Assembly: GCF_040954835.1 (NCBI RefSeq) | Contig: NC_090723.1 | Coordinates: 6,954,001-7,018,000 of the forward strand | DNA: 64,000 nucleotides | DNA from: Lepisosteus oculatus | Lineage: Eukaryota; Chordata; Actinopteri; Semionotiformes; Lepisosteidae | Direction of reading: 5' to 3' | Part shown: one piece after another, positions 12,262-25,136 of the stretch | Position numbering within the stretch: position 1 is the stretch's first letter | Layout of the letters: every line of letters begins with the position of its first letter | Position numbers and translations under genes: made by a program | The notes under the pieces: model-generated | Seen by the model: only the letters and a program-made list of their open reading frames with translations | Database searches by the model: none | Told to the model about the DNA's origin: nothing

Positions 12262-14089
12262 GTGAGTGGCCAGTCCTTTTTCGTTCTCTTCAGTGCTCCA
12301 TCCATGTGTTCGATGTTCGATTTTCTTTTTTTTTTTAAATGTGTTAAAGGCTGTGCTTTTGTGGTGAGGGCATCTGGACAAGGAGAGGGGTCACTTACAT
12401 CCTATATTTGTGTGTCTTGAAAAGTTGGGATGTAAATTGAACATTTTACATACTGTACCTTGACTTAGTGGAATGAAAGTCATCAGTTCTCTGATGCAAC
12501 GCACGTCTTTTGCCTGGCTCAACTCGTTACTCAAGTGGTCGCTTACACACATGTCTTCTTGTTTTGCTCAGTTCTGTTTTTCCTTGCTGACGTGCGTACA
12601 AAGAACTTTCGGGCACGCTGAAGGTTGGAAACCAGACTGCCTCAGGCATATCAAAGATTATGGTGTGTGCTGTCTCCAGTAGCAACCACTGAAAGAAAAA
12701 AGGAAAAAACAGTATTGTAGTTTCCCAAATAGCTGAATGATCCAAACAGGTCACTGAGAGTTTGTGGTGTGCTTTCCTTGCACGGATGAGAAGGGGATGT
12801 TAATGCTGCCATCGAAAAATTTCAGAAGTGGGTCCTTACCTTAAAAAAACCCAGCCACACTCTTGGGGGAGGGGGTGGTACATTGCAGAAGGTTGTACTC
12901 CTTGGTATTGCTAGTGTATCCTTACCCTGCCAATCCACAGCTCACTCCCTCAGTTAGCTAAGAAACGAATTACGTTTTATGGGAAGTATTTGAAATGGCC
13001 CCAATAAAGCGAGCCTCCTGGGATCTTTTTAAAACCTGCGAATCTCTGAGCTTTACACGCACAGCAGAGGAAGGACTGAGAAAGAAACCACCCCCCAATT
13101 AAAAGAAAAATTGCAATTCCATGCTCTGCTTTGCTACCATGACCCACACATAAGTCAGGAGGGGAAAAAAAAAAACATCATGGCCGAACTGTTCCAGCAG
13201 CATTTCTATTGCTGTGCACTGGTCAGATCCCTGGCACGGCTTTCCCTAACTCGTGTAGGGAACAAAGCTACCAAGGGTTAACTCCTCATGGGTCCTCCTG
13301 AATCTTCAAGCCATGCTTTACCTTGTAGAGCCCGTGTGCCTCATTCCTCACCAGCATTCGCCTGGCGTCTCTCCATACAACCCCACATGGAGAAATCGAG
13401 TACACCAGAGGGCTGGCCTCCTCCCACTGAGAGGCCTCATCACTGCTGGGAGAGATGCCCTGGGAAACCTCCTAGCAGGGCCTCTAGACAAGAAGCTCTC
13501 ACCCCTGGGAGCATCAGGGATGGGTGGGCTCTCTCCTGGGGGTGGATTTATCTTCACTAACATATCTGAGCTGGTGACACTTAAAGCACAACGTGCAGTT
13601 GTACATGTGATATTCCATCTTCTCACAAAAAAAATGTATTTGTAATAATTTAATATTTCAGTTTCCTTCTGTGTCTAAATTGGGGGAAACCTAGACCACT
13701 AAGTGTGGTGTTATGCAGCCTCCGATAGCATCTATCACTTTCAGAAATCCCTGAGCCGCAATCAATCCAGACGAAACTGTAAAGAATGTGTAGTTACACG
13801 GCCGTTGAGTGATTAAGACAGAAGTTGAAGCATGTGTAGTTTTCCTTACTGCGGTTAATTGTCTTTTCTCCATGGTGTGGATAAGGAGCACAGCTGTGCT
13901 TGGAAAGAGGGGTTTCCCTCGGGGACGTACCCTGAGAAATGCTGCAGTTTGCTGTTCCTTCCGATCTCCCTAACAGATTAATCCGTGACAATGGAAGTCA
14001 AGCTAGGGAAAGGCAGGCTTGATTAAATCGCGGCAACAGACACCTGTCGGTAGATTAGCGCAGCCTGTGGGCGGTGATTGGAACAGGAT

Positions 14090-14099
14090 CTATAAATAG
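14090..14099. promoter_or_regulatory. MEF2-type A/T box
   Basis: CTATAAATAG is a perfect match to the MEF2 consensus YTA(A/T)4TAR. It lies inside an AT-rich intronic block rich in homeodomain-like TAAT cores (TAATTA and others between 13970 and 14330). It could alternatively be a TATA-like sequence. Binding is inferred from the motif only. Confidence 0.4.
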
Positions 14100-14939
14100 T
14101 CCCTGCCGCTATTTCTAATTAAAGAAGAAGAGCAGGCATTAACAAAATCAGATCAGACTTGCAAATTTATCTAGCCAGCATGAACTTGTTATCCCCAATT
14201 GTCTTTAGTTACTTTTCAATTGCCAGTTGAAGTGTGGCTTCCTTATCTCATTCCATTTTTGCACATGGCATTTGCATGGCTTTGCCTGGCATCAAAGCCA
14301 GGAAGAAGTTAAATTGCTGCTCTGATTGGATGCTTCAATATTTGCACGCAAAAATCTCTTCATAAATCAGGGCCATAGCCTCTCAGGGATTCTCGGAGTC
14401 TGCCGTGTGCAAGTGGTCATAGCGAGGGAATGAGCTCCGTGGGAGGTGATCACATAATATGCTTTGCTTTGATGTCCCGGCCAGATGATAGTGTGTTAGG
14501 TCCTGGGTTTTTAGTTTAAAAAAAAGGGAAACGCGCAGCAGCTCTGTTGTTGATGTTGTTGGTATTGTTTTATTCAGCCGGGCAGGATTATTGATTCTCG
14601 CTGCAGCTGCAACAGAAGAGCAGTGTGAAAACAGCTTGATGACAGCTGTTTGTATCGCACCTTTGATCGCCACTCTGCAGGCTGCAGCGCTTCCCAGTCC
14701 TGGTGAATGGGGGGGTCTGGCCTCATGGAGAAATGTGATGGAGATCCAGGTCCTGATGAGGAGGCTGACAGACAGCTGGGTCAGAGGGGAGGAAGTGTGG
14801 GTCGGCAGGGAGCTGGACGGGCTAGTGAGAGAAAGAGCTGACCAGCAAACTGACAGGCTGCAGAGAGAGAGAGAGTGAGATAGGCGAGCAGAGGAGCGCA
14901 CTGGCTGCAGGGGGGATTAAAGAGCTGAGAGTGTAGGAT

Positions 14940-15410
14940 TAGGCGGTGGAGGGGGGAAGCCTGGGTGACAGCAGGACACCAGAGGACAGCCCAGGACATG
15001 CCGCCATCTGGGTGTCGGCAGGGCGCGCCATCCCTCCTCTGCGCGCCCCTCGCCTGCGCCGGTGGCGCCAGCGCGGCTGCTGCTCCTGCTGCCGCCCGCT
15101 CTGCGTCACCGTATGTCTGCGTGCGCCCGCTCGCTCACGGGCAGGCTGCGATGCCCCTCGCCCTGCCCGTCTCCCTGGCCCGTGCTGCCCCTTCCCAGGT
15201 TTCTTGAGTCCTGGCACAGCAGGGGCTGTGAATCGCCAGCTCTTCCCTAGTGGGGAGTAGATCTTTGCTGCAGACTAGGCTCGGTGGGGGAGACGCGAGG
15301 GAGAGCCAGTGTGTCTCGTGCGTCGGCTCTCCCTTCACCACACAGTCCCTCAGTGCGACTCTGCCCCCTGGCCTCGGAGCCTGCCCAGGGCTATGGCGCC
15401 CCACAGGGTT
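14940..15410. promoter_or_regulatory. CpG-rich patch in thra intron
   Basis: This stretch is dense in CpG and in GC compared with its surroundings (for example GGGCGCGCCATC and CGCCTGCGCCGGTGGCGCC near 15020-15070). It contains a YY1-like ATGGCGGC on the minus strand at about 14999-15006. It may be an alternative or internal promoter or an enhancer CpG island. Open frames across it in several registers are typical of GC-rich DNA and are not annotated as genes. Confidence 0.4.
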
Positions 15411-17890
15411 GCAGGGGTAAAGTTAGGCCACGGCCCTCTCCTTCCTTTGTAATACACCCGTACCTCCTTCGACAAATGCAGTTAGTTCCTAGGAGCCCTT
15501 TCGTATTGCAAAAAAAAGTCAGAAAGAGAAAAAACAATTTCCATTATTTCTTATTGGGGAAAAATTGAAATAAGTCTTGACTCCAGAAATGTCGCCCCTA
15601 CTTTTACTTCTTTCGCCAAAACCACACCGCTTACCTAGTTAGACATTAATCATACCTATGGACAGTACTGTGCTGTATAGCAACCATTTCATTTGCTTTT
15701 TGTACAATTACACACACACTCAGATTTCATTATCTTAACACCTTTAAGGTCCGCGATAAAGCTTAAACCACTATTTTGAACAGTGAACTGCATCTCTCAT
15801 GTCTCTCTAGGCTCTGTGCTAGCTCTCACCCATGTTAGTGGAATCTGATGGGTACACTCAGTGTGTTTTGATAGGTACACTCAGTGTGACGCGAGTTTCA
15901 TTATTCCTTCCACTTCACATTTGGCGGAGATTTTGACATTTTTCTTCGCGTTGCTTTTTTGTAGTTTTAAAGATGGCTTTCTTTATTTGAAATATGGGTT
16001 ACAATTTTTTCTGCATAGTATCGATTTTTCATAAAGAGAACATTCATGAAAAGAGGAACAGGTGCGTTCTTCTTTTTCATTCCACTTTTCTCCTTCTGAG
16101 GGTCCTGAGTTTAAAAGCTGGGATACGGGATGCTAAATGTGAGACACGGCAGCACTGGATGAGGGTTAATGCAAACACAAAGGGTTTCAGTATAGATTTC
16201 TGCAGGGGGTACTTGATAATATTCTAGGGGAGCTGTCACATCCCCACTGCAACAAGCCTGTCAACAATTCACTGTGATCAGTCATGGGCCACTCTGAATG
16301 ACACCTCTTCAAACAGAAGAAGACAATCTATTTAGATGCAGTAGGCTGGTCCGGTGTAAATGTAGTCTCTTTTTGTGAATGAACTAGTTTTGCTACAGTC
16401 TCCAAAGAGGTTCCAGCTTTCCTGTTCATCCCTGTGCTCAGTAATATGATTCTTTGCTTCAGCAGATCCCTGCAGGGCTGAGGAACAGGCTGCAGAATCG
16501 GTAAAGCATGTGACCCATGATGTCATATTTACGCTGGGTGCCAAAACAAATCTGGACAGAGCTTACACTGGCTAAAATGAGGTTAGAAGTGTCTGAAACA
16601 TTAAAAAGCACCGGACAAAAGCTCCAGTTAATCACTGTTAAAATAGCAATTGTTAAAACAGGGGCCTTTTGGGGCAGGACGTTAGTGCACAGAAGAAAGA
16701 AAAACAGTCGTTTCAAAGATCAAACCCTTGGAAAAATGTTTGTTAAATTGTACAGCTTTTTTTTTCTCTTTTAAAATCCTACTGGAACTGTATATTCATA
16801 GACTGTGAAGTCTTTGGCAGTGCAAGGAGAAACAGAAGGCAGGAGGGGGGGAGTCAGACGCTGTACTGTAGGAGAACTTTATGCTGTATGGTTGCACACT
16901 GAATATCAAACCATTGGATGCTTTCACTAACAATTCAAAATCTATTTAGATACAGCGTGTGTGTACTTATGTAAATATTCTAAGCCAGATAAACCAGATA
17001 TAATCCTGCCAAGTGCGCTGCACTGGGCGAATTAGAATGGCCGAATGCCATCCTGGGCTCCAGACAATGCCTGCATTAATAGACCGACGAATGAGGGGAG
17101 ATGTGACATCACCATGACACACTTCAAGGCAGAGTACAGCCGCGGGGGCCGCAGGGGGAAGCTTTCTGCTTCACTGTAGCGAGCGAAAGGGAGAGGGAGG
17201 GGCGGAGACAGGGGAGTCCCTCTCCTCCGAGCCTGGCGCCTCGTTTCAGGCCAGGATGGGAAATGACGCAGCTGCGCCATCTTGGCTGGTCGTGGGCAGT
17301 GCCCCTCGTTGAGCGGCAGCACGCGTTTAGGTCAGGACCCGGCTCAGGATTTCTCTGCCTGAGTGTGTGCGCGCCAGGCAAGTGACCCACTCGGGAATCT
17401 GTTGCTTTCCACTTAGAAAATCGCTGGATCCTTTTTCGTTGTATACTCCGGTTGAAATGGCCAAGTTGGTGTCTTTAAATTTCAGCTGACCCCCACAGTT
17501 CAGCTGCTGACATGCTGCAAGGTCCACAGCCATGTGATTGTTTAGCGCCGAGTGGAAGATGGGTGTGTCCCGCACTGATGTTGTCACCAGTCTGCCAGTG
17601 CCTGGGGGTCCCATGTGGGCTGGAGCCGAGCTCTGATCTGGTGATCCCAGCCCCACCCTGGGTAACTGTGAGGCAGCCGCGCACCGCAGCCTGGGCAGTC
17701 CGGGTGACCACAGGTGACCTGAGGTTTTTCCAGTGTCTGTACACCGCCGAGCTTTAGATGCGTCTTGACCGATATAAGGCAAACTAGCAAATGCATGCTT
17801 TAATAGGTACAATAGAGGTCTCGACATCCCTGACTTCAACATTCGCCAATTTGCTTATTCGTGATCGGTCTGGCCGACGGGGCCCTGAAA

Positions 17891-18485
17891 GGCAGAAGAG
17901 CAGAGCGAGATGAAACCGAGCTGCGGTTGTTAACCTTCACTTTGAAATTAGCTGTGCAGCATTCTAGGATTGTTAGACGAATCTAGCAAGTGAGTGAGCC
18001 TCTACCTGCCGCCTGCCCAAGCACCCACTACCCAGCATCCCCATCTCTGCGTGGGCTTGTTTTAATACGGTACAGAAATCTCCAGGTTCTGTGTCAGCAG
18101 TGTGGGGAAAGACAGGCTGGAGATGACTTTACAGGCTGTCTGACAGTTTTATTGCCCGTTTCATTTCAGTAGGGTGTGATAATCCCGGAGGCAGAGAGAG
18201 ACAGTGCAGGCTAGACGCAGAGGAGGGATTTGTGTTTATTTTAGCTGATCACTATAAGTTTGTTATTACTGTTTCCTGTAGTTGATCCATGTTATTTAAA
18301 CTAACTACAAGCCAATAAAACTTTAATTTTCATATAAGGGATGGTGACATGTCTATTAACTATGCATACTATATACTGTAGTATATTGTATGATGGTATA
18401 GGGGGGGCTTGGTTATATATGAATTTGTCTATTTACAATGGTTCTCTGCACTGAAACCTTAAAGATATAGAGACCCTACTGTATT
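17891..18485 (+). repeat. dispersed repeat, copy B
   Basis: This is the second copy of the repeat at 421-1000, same strand, about 17.5 kb away and inside the thra intron. The best-conserved block is at 18110-18160 (GGCTGGAGATGACTTTACAG). Divergence is spread along the whole length, with short indels, so the copies are old or separately inserted rather than a recent duplication. Confidence 0.8.
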
Positions 18486-19780
18486 TACTCTGATGGGAAT
18501 ATTATATTCTGATTATACTGACAAGCACGTTTAGAGGCATTCCACTAAAATGCTAAATACACACATACAGTATGCAAATGCACACTCACTCCAGAGCTCT
18601 TGCTGTGTATGCGCACACACACTATCGCTCAGATGTTTCTGGTTCTGCCACTCATGTCAGAATGGAAAAGACTTGTGAGGATCCATCTTCTTGGTGAAAT
18701 ATTAATTTCATATCTAAATCATTCTCAGGTTTGGCCAAGGGGGGGAAGAGCAGAAGAAACTCTTTAGTTCTTGTCATATTCGACTGAGCATTCTGGTCAT
18801 GTCTCTACTTGACTGTGACCGAATTTCCCCAAGCAGTGAGGCACAACTGGCAGTGTGCCACAGGGGTGGGGTATATATCAATAATGCAAAAAATGTATTC
18901 AAAAAAGGAAGGTTTTGACATGTAGATAATAAGTGCCAGGCACAAAACCATGCAAGAAATGTAGCAGACACAAACCCATCCTCTTGTTGATGATGATGGT
19001 CCTTGAGTTCATGCAGTGGGTCGTACAGCAGGGAGGTCGTGGGCGTGCTGTATCCTGTCACCCTGGGCATGCTCCAGGTACTTTCCCTTGCCGAATATTT
19101 TCTTGGCTCCTAACGGGATGCATCCTCAAGGCCGGGGCCTGCTAGGAGAATTAACCCCACGGCAGGCTAAATCTAAATCCGCAGCCCCTGAACTGGGGAA
19201 TATCTGATGGCACCAGTGGAACCAGTCTGCACGGTGGTGGTGACTGCCCGTCTGGCCCCTGGGTGCCACAGGGAGGGAGGTGGCAGTGCAGGGGTGGGTT
19301 CACGCTGCCTGCATGAGGCAGTAGGGCTGGGCAAACAATACAGTGGTTAGTTTACCTTGGTATTTCCTGCTGCTTGTCTGAAAGACTGTATTAGTGACCT
19401 TTTGGCCCTGCTTATCTGACTGAGTTCACCAATAAAATGTTTATTGGTGTTCAGTGGCAGATCAAGCACTTTGTAAATGAATCAGTATAGATCACACTAC
19501 AGACAGTAATTGGCAGTCCTGTCCTCATGAGGAATCCTGCTGTGTTGTCTCTTGTCTTCATGGGTGAAGCTGTGCAGGCAGTACCGCAGTTTTATCAGCA
19601 TGATGGTGTCCCAGGGCAGTCGGGAAGTGCAGGGAATTGGTGTAGAAACAGCAGAGATCCTCCTCCCTCTCCCTCCCTCCCTCCCCGGGCCCGTTGCTCT
19701 CTCTCCCTCTCCACCCAGCTGCACTGTGTGTATCGGTTACAGGATTACGGACTACCTCTTTCTCCCTCCTTCCCCGCCAG

Positions 19781-19842
19781 GTGGCTCGATGGTTCGAAGA
19801 GGAAGAGAAAGAACAGCCAATGTTCGGTGAAGAGCATGTCTG
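19781..19842 (+). CDS. thra: thra coding exon 2 (basic A/B segment)
   Basis: The exon follows the acceptor TTCCCCGCCAG and ends at the donor TCTG|GTAAGG. It encodes residues 19-39 and the first base of codon 40: the end of the A/B domain with a lysine/arginine cluster (GSKRKRKNSQCS) just before the zinc fingers. In TRalpha this basic stretch acts as an N-terminal nuclear localisation signal. Phases on both sides agree with the neighbouring exons. The open frame continues on both sides of the exon, but only this part is conserved. Confidence 0.93.
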
Positions 19843-21984
19843 GTAAGGCTCCACATGTGGGTTGCATGTGCCATTCTTATCAGACAGAACACGCCTCCCA
19901 AGACCTAAACAAAAAGGCATCGTGATATTCTGGGATTAGAATCGGGCGGTCTTGGATGACAATAAAAGCAAGTCAAGTTTTCTAAGAAAGAGTACTTCTA
20001 AGAAGTATTAAAACATCTGCGTTTGTCATCTTTGTAAAACCTGAATCAGACAGATGTTGCACTGTTTGTGTTGCCAAGCCTGGTTGGAGCCGTGTTGCTG
20101 TCTGAAACTGTTTTCTTTTATTTACTAAAGGAAATGTCATTGATACTAGAGACAGGTGCATGGTATTCTGTTAATGCCAGGTTCTCTGTAGCCTGTCCCT
20201 GGAAATTGGTGACTCCCTGTACCCCTCATTCTGCAGGAATCTAATATCGGTTTCCCACTGCTCTGGGCTTTAAATCAAGTTTACACATGCTATACATAAG
20301 ACAATCTGTAGTTAAAATGAAATGAGAATTGCAGACACTTAATGTTTTTCCTCAAAATTTAGATGCCTGACTAGGAAGTCCTTATTAGAGGTAATACTTT
20401 TTTTCTAAAGCTGATTTTTTGCACTGCTGACTGTTTTCAGAGGTCGTCATTTCAGAATAGGCACATGTAGGTGACTGCAGCACCTTGTTCCTTGTGTCCA
20501 GGGCTCAGTGCAGTTTAGTGGAGACTGGTACTTAACTCCCCTGCTAATGGATGAGCTGCTCCAACATTGGGCTACAGCCCTAGGACAGATCAGTGCATGT
20601 TCAATAGCATCAACAGAGGGGCAAATACACTGACCTTGGCTGTCCCCAGCACCGTGAGAGATGCAGGTGTACTAATTAAAGCAGCCTTTTAGCAAACAAC
20701 TGTTTGTCATGCAGTAGATTTGAGCTTGTTTGTGTCTCAGACGAGTGTTGTCTGCATTTATCTGGTCTTACATTTATATGTCCCTGGGTGCTTGCGTGGG
20801 TGTGTGTATGTGGCTGTAGTTTGTCCTTGTGCACTGGTCTCTCTCTGCACATCTCTGTGTGCTTCCTGTGTGTCCGTAGTTGCCTCCAGGTAACTCACAC
20901 TTAGCAAAAAAGGCTATGGGAGTCTGACACTGATGCACTGCAATCACAGTTCTCACTGGGTGCGAGCTGTTAGAATATTTACGCACACGCTCCACTGGAA
21001 CCCCTTGTACTTGAACCTGCCTTACAGGGGTAGAAGTGAAGCCAAAGACCCTGGTGCCAGGCCAGGACAGCCCAGCCCAATGATTCCATGCCCTGTCATC
21101 TCCTCAAGCACATTAACCACACCAGGCACTGTTCAGAAGGCCTCCACCCTCCCAGCTCTCCCAGCTCTAACAGCAGAGAAAGCTTTACTAGACTATCACT
21201 AGACTAGACCTGTTCCACAGTGGCTGTGCCTGGGCAGCTCCGTGAACTAAAGGATCGTCGAATTGCGTTCCCCCTTTCACACAAATTAGATGGAATTGCA
21301 TTCCTTAAATGATTATTACATTCCCAGTAATATTACGTTTCACACAAAAAGTATAGACGCGTTAAGTTGCGGTCACACTCCAAACCTACCAGAGTTTAAT
21401 TGCATCCCTATTTTAAATAAAAATAACTTTTTTAAAAGAGTTATTTTGGAGTTGAAGCACAACAGTTTAATTTTGAAAGCCTTATTTAAGTAACACGTGG
21501 TGTATATTTGCATTCTTACAATTACCTTTTTCATGTAAAAGTGGGAGTGGACTTCATTCCCATGGCTAACCACAGCAGTTTGAGTTTTGAAGACCTAACA
21601 TAAGGGTTCTTTATATTTGCGTTTCGAGATCAAGTTCAACGGTTAAATTCTTGCCCTTGGGGTATTAATTAGGCTGGTTTATTGTACCATCCAATGCAGT
21701 TACATGCTATGCTTTGTGACGTGCTTAGCATGTGAGATGTTTTTGTCTTTCGTCCCCACAGTTTGTGTGCAGGGTGGCATCTGTGTGTTGCACAGCGTGG
21801 GTGCAACGTGGCGCCTGTCACAGTGTTCAGTCGTGCACGGTGTAGCGTCCGTCACAGTGTCATTATGTGGGCAGTGCTGGTCCTGCAGCAGCTCTTCTGC
21901 AGGCAGAGTGTCCACTGCCCTGATGACACTGGCCCCCCTGGCTGGCTGGTGCTGCCTCCCTAGCGCTGAGCCTCTCTGTTCCAG
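19843..21984 (+). other. thra: thra intron
   Basis: GT-AG intron of 2.1 kb ending in the acceptor CTCTCTGTTCCAG. No repeat or RNA gene is recognised in it. Confidence 0.8.
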
Positions 21985-22085
21985 GGTACATCCCCAGCTA
22001 CCTGGAGAAGGATGAGCCCTGTGTGGTGTGTGGAGACAAGGCAACTGGATACCACTATCGCTGCATCACCTGCGAGGGCTGCAAG
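21985..22085 (+). CDS. thra: thra coding exon 3 (first zinc finger)
   Basis: The exon encodes residues 40-73. It contains the first C4 zinc finger (CVVC at 52-55, then CITC) and the P-box CEGCK (residues 69-73, completed by G74), which reads the AGGTCA half-site and is the thyroid-receptor type P-box. The short segment before the finger ([10 protein letters not shown]) is typical of thyroid receptors. The exon is 101 bp and ends between codons at AAG|GTAAGG. All zinc-binding cysteines expected here are present. Confidence 0.97.
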
Positions 22086-22089
22086 GTAA

Positions 22090-22934
<845 letters not shown>

Positions 22935-23140
22935 TGGTGCTGGACGAGTCCAAGCGTGTGGCGAAGCGGCGGCTCATCGAGGAGAACCGCGAGCGCAGGA
23001 AGAAGGAGGAGATGGTCCGCACCCTGCAGAACCGGCCCGAGCCCACCAGCTCCGAGTGGGAGCTGATCCGCATGGTGACGGAGGCTCACCGCCATACCAA
23101 TGCACAGGGCTCCCACTGGAAACAGAAGCGGAAGTTCCTG
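22935..23140 (+). CDS. thra: thra coding exon 5 (C-terminal extension and hinge)
   Basis: The exon encodes residues 123-191: the DNA-binding domain extension ([20 protein letters not shown]), then the hinge leading to the first helices of the ligand-binding domain ([16 protein letters not shown]). The basic segment contributes minor-groove contacts and nuclear import in the family. The acceptor is CCTGCGTCCAG and the donor is CTG|GTGAGA, ending between codons. Its length is 206 bp, as I recall for other vertebrates. Confidence 0.97.
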
Positions 23141-23384
23141 GTGAGATAACATAGAGCTCATCCTCATTACCCAGGCCTCCCAGTGCAGGTGGAGACACCT
23201 GGTCCTCATCTCTCTCTATTTAAATTATGCATGTGTGCTTTCCTAGACTTAAGAGGCATGTGTGAGATCCTGGACAGCCTGTCCATCTGCCTCTACTTAA
23301 GACCTGTCTTTGGTCAAGGCTGCCTGCACTCCCCAAAAGGTATTCACTGGGGGACAGGAATAGCAGCATCTTCCTGAGTCACGC

Positions 23385-23398
23385 ATCACCATGGCAAC
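23385..23398. promoter_or_regulatory. X-box-like RFX motif 1
   Basis: ATCACCATGGCAAC matches the RFX family X-box arrangement (GTNRCC, short spacer, GGYAAC) with a strong right half. It lies 31 bases from a second palindromic copy. Binding is inferred from the motif. Confidence 0.45.
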
Positions 23399-23428
23399 TT
23401 GCTGTAAATGGGAGAGGTCAAGACAGGT

Positions 23429-23441
23429 GTTGCCAGGCAAC
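23429..23441. promoter_or_regulatory. X-box RFX motif 2 (perfect palindrome)
   Basis: GTTGCCAGGCAAC is a perfect inverted repeat of GTTGCC/GGCAAC around one base, a textbook X-box half-site arrangement for RFX dimers. Together with the motif at 23385-23398 it forms a compact intronic pair. Confidence 0.5.
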
Positions 23442-24704
23442 AGCAGAATTGTCAGAGCAGTTTTCATTCATGAACTAAAATCCAGTCAAGATGCCTATAG
23501 CATCATTAGAAGCGATCATGGTATTCAGACAACATACACATTCTGTATTCATGCAGTTGGGCACAACATTCTCCTGGGAATAGATACAGGGTACAGCTGT
23601 CAACAGCCAACTGTAAAAGAGTGCCCTACCACTAGTGCCTTGGTGTATCTGTTGGACTGATTGTTTTGAAGACTGTGTGGGCTTCGTGAAAGGGGATAGG
23701 CAAATGACTTTGCTTTTTTTAGTCCCTGTGTTAAAATAAAAGTTCAATTCATTATCTCTCCCATAATGAGTCAACTTCCAGTGTCCTGCAGTATGTGCTG
23801 TGCAGTCCCAGGTTTCTAAGTTTTGTTTCTACATTTGGATTGTAGCAGGTGGCGTTATGTTCTGGCACATCGTATAGTATGAGTGTGTCCAAAACCAGCG
23901 ATTATGTAAGGGGCCTTTCCCATTATACTTGTGTACGGTGTTGCCAGGTCAGCCTCCCATCAGAAGCTCTTGATCTTGTCTGATTGTCCCAGTGCGTTTT
24001 GTAGGTCCAAGTTGGACGTCTTCCTTCCTTCCAAAGTAGTAGAACATCAGGCCAGAGCTGCACAGGTGTCTGTCTGCACAGCGTCTTGTGCCAGAGTTCA
24101 CAGCTTAACCCCCCCCCCAGAGCTATTAAGAACTGCTAGAGAAAGCTAATGTGCAGCATGAAGTGCATTCAGTCTTAAACAGGAGCATTTCTGGTGTGCT
24201 GTTTGACTCCATTCTCATTGTGTTATCTGGGTACTGGACTATACTCTAACGCTGAACCACTGTGGCAGTATGTAGGACACCATTGAACAGGAAGCCAGAG
24301 AGAACAGATGTTTCTTAATTTGAATTGCAAGAGGGGAGGGCAGGGGGAACTCTCTACCAATGTCTGGATCTGAGTGGCACTCGTGTTACTTTTATGATAC
24401 TAGCATTACTGTCCTTGCCTTCATTATAATGTTGTTGCACTTGTTCTTACTTGCAGTCAGAAGTGTTGTCTCCTTTTAGAATCTGCACTTAATGTAAAAT
24501 TTCATTTGGCAAAGGAAGTTAATAATAACTAAAGGATTGTGTCTTTTTAGCAGGTGGATCCTCATGAGAGTTTCAGACTGCAGTCTGTTGCAGCACTCCC
24601 TGCTGGCCACTGCCAGATCAGCATGGTCCTATATTCTCTAATCCTAGTCCGTTTTCCCTCCTTCCTCCTCCTGTCCCTCCCTTCTTTCCTGCCTCCCTCT
24701 CCAG

Positions 24705-24851
24705 CCAGAGGATATTGGGCAGTCCCCAGTGGCGCCCACATCTGACGGGGACAAAGTGGATCTGGAGGCTTTCAGCGAGTTCACCAAGATCATCACCCCG
24801 GCCATCACCCGCGTCGTCGACTTTGCCAAAAAACTGCCCATGTTCTCTGAG
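24705..24851 (+). CDS. thra: thra coding exon 6 (start of ligand-binding domain)
   Basis: The exon encodes residues 192-240, from PEDIGQSP through the helix-3 region ([20 protein letters not shown]) to KKLPMFSE. Helix 3 lines the T3 pocket and forms part of the coactivator/corepressor groove. The exon is 147 bp, is flanked by CCCTCTCCAG and GAG|GTGTGG, and starts and ends between codons. Confidence 0.97.
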
Positions 24852-25136
24852 GTGTGGCCTTTGTCCCCGTCTCTGTGCCCCTGTCTTTATTGCATGCCTG
24901 TCTCTGTTGCAGCATACCTGGGGAGTGTGTGTGCGTACAGCGTACCTGTTCAATTAGTGTTGCTGTGACTGTGTGAAGTGTTATCTGCTGTATTCTGTAG
25001 TGTGCCAGTAAGCATTTGGTTGAATGCCTCTCTGCTTGGGTATGTGTTGTACGTTATTGCGTGCCAGTAGCCATGTGCCCGTCTGACTCACTGGATTAAA
25101 ACAACCGTCCTCCTCGTTCTCCGTCTGTCTGTCCAG
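24852..25136 (+). other. thra: thra intron
   Basis: GT-AG intron of 285 bases; the donor is GTGTGG (non-optimal after position 2) and the acceptor GTCTGTCCAG. Nothing else is seen. Confidence 0.75.

Larger units (their letters stand above)
12262..19780 (+). other. thra: thra intron after coding exon 1 (7.5 kb)
   Basis: This long GT-AG intron contains a composition-distinct block at 13950-14400 that looks like a conserved regulatory element, a CpG-rich patch at about 14940-15410, and a GC-box/YY1-like patch at about 17100-17340. The second copy of the 580-bp dispersed repeat is at 17891-18485. I see no coding exon in it. A 172-residue open frame on the minus strand at 14383-14901 has no recognisable content. 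Confidence 0.8.
23141..24704 (+). other. thra: thra intron with paired X-box motifs
   Basis: GT-AG intron of 1.56 kb. It contains two RFX-type palindromes at 23385-23398 and 23429-23441 (annotated separately). A CTCF-like sequence (minus strand GGCCAGCAGGGAGTGC) lies near 24600. The acceptor CCCTCTCCAG follows a long pyrimidine tract. Confidence 0.75.

Noticed and set aside
14383..14901. 172-codon open frame on the minus strand
   Set aside because: Serine-rich reading of GA-rich and CpG-rich DNA inside the thra intron; no homologue recognised and it crosses the likely regulatory block.
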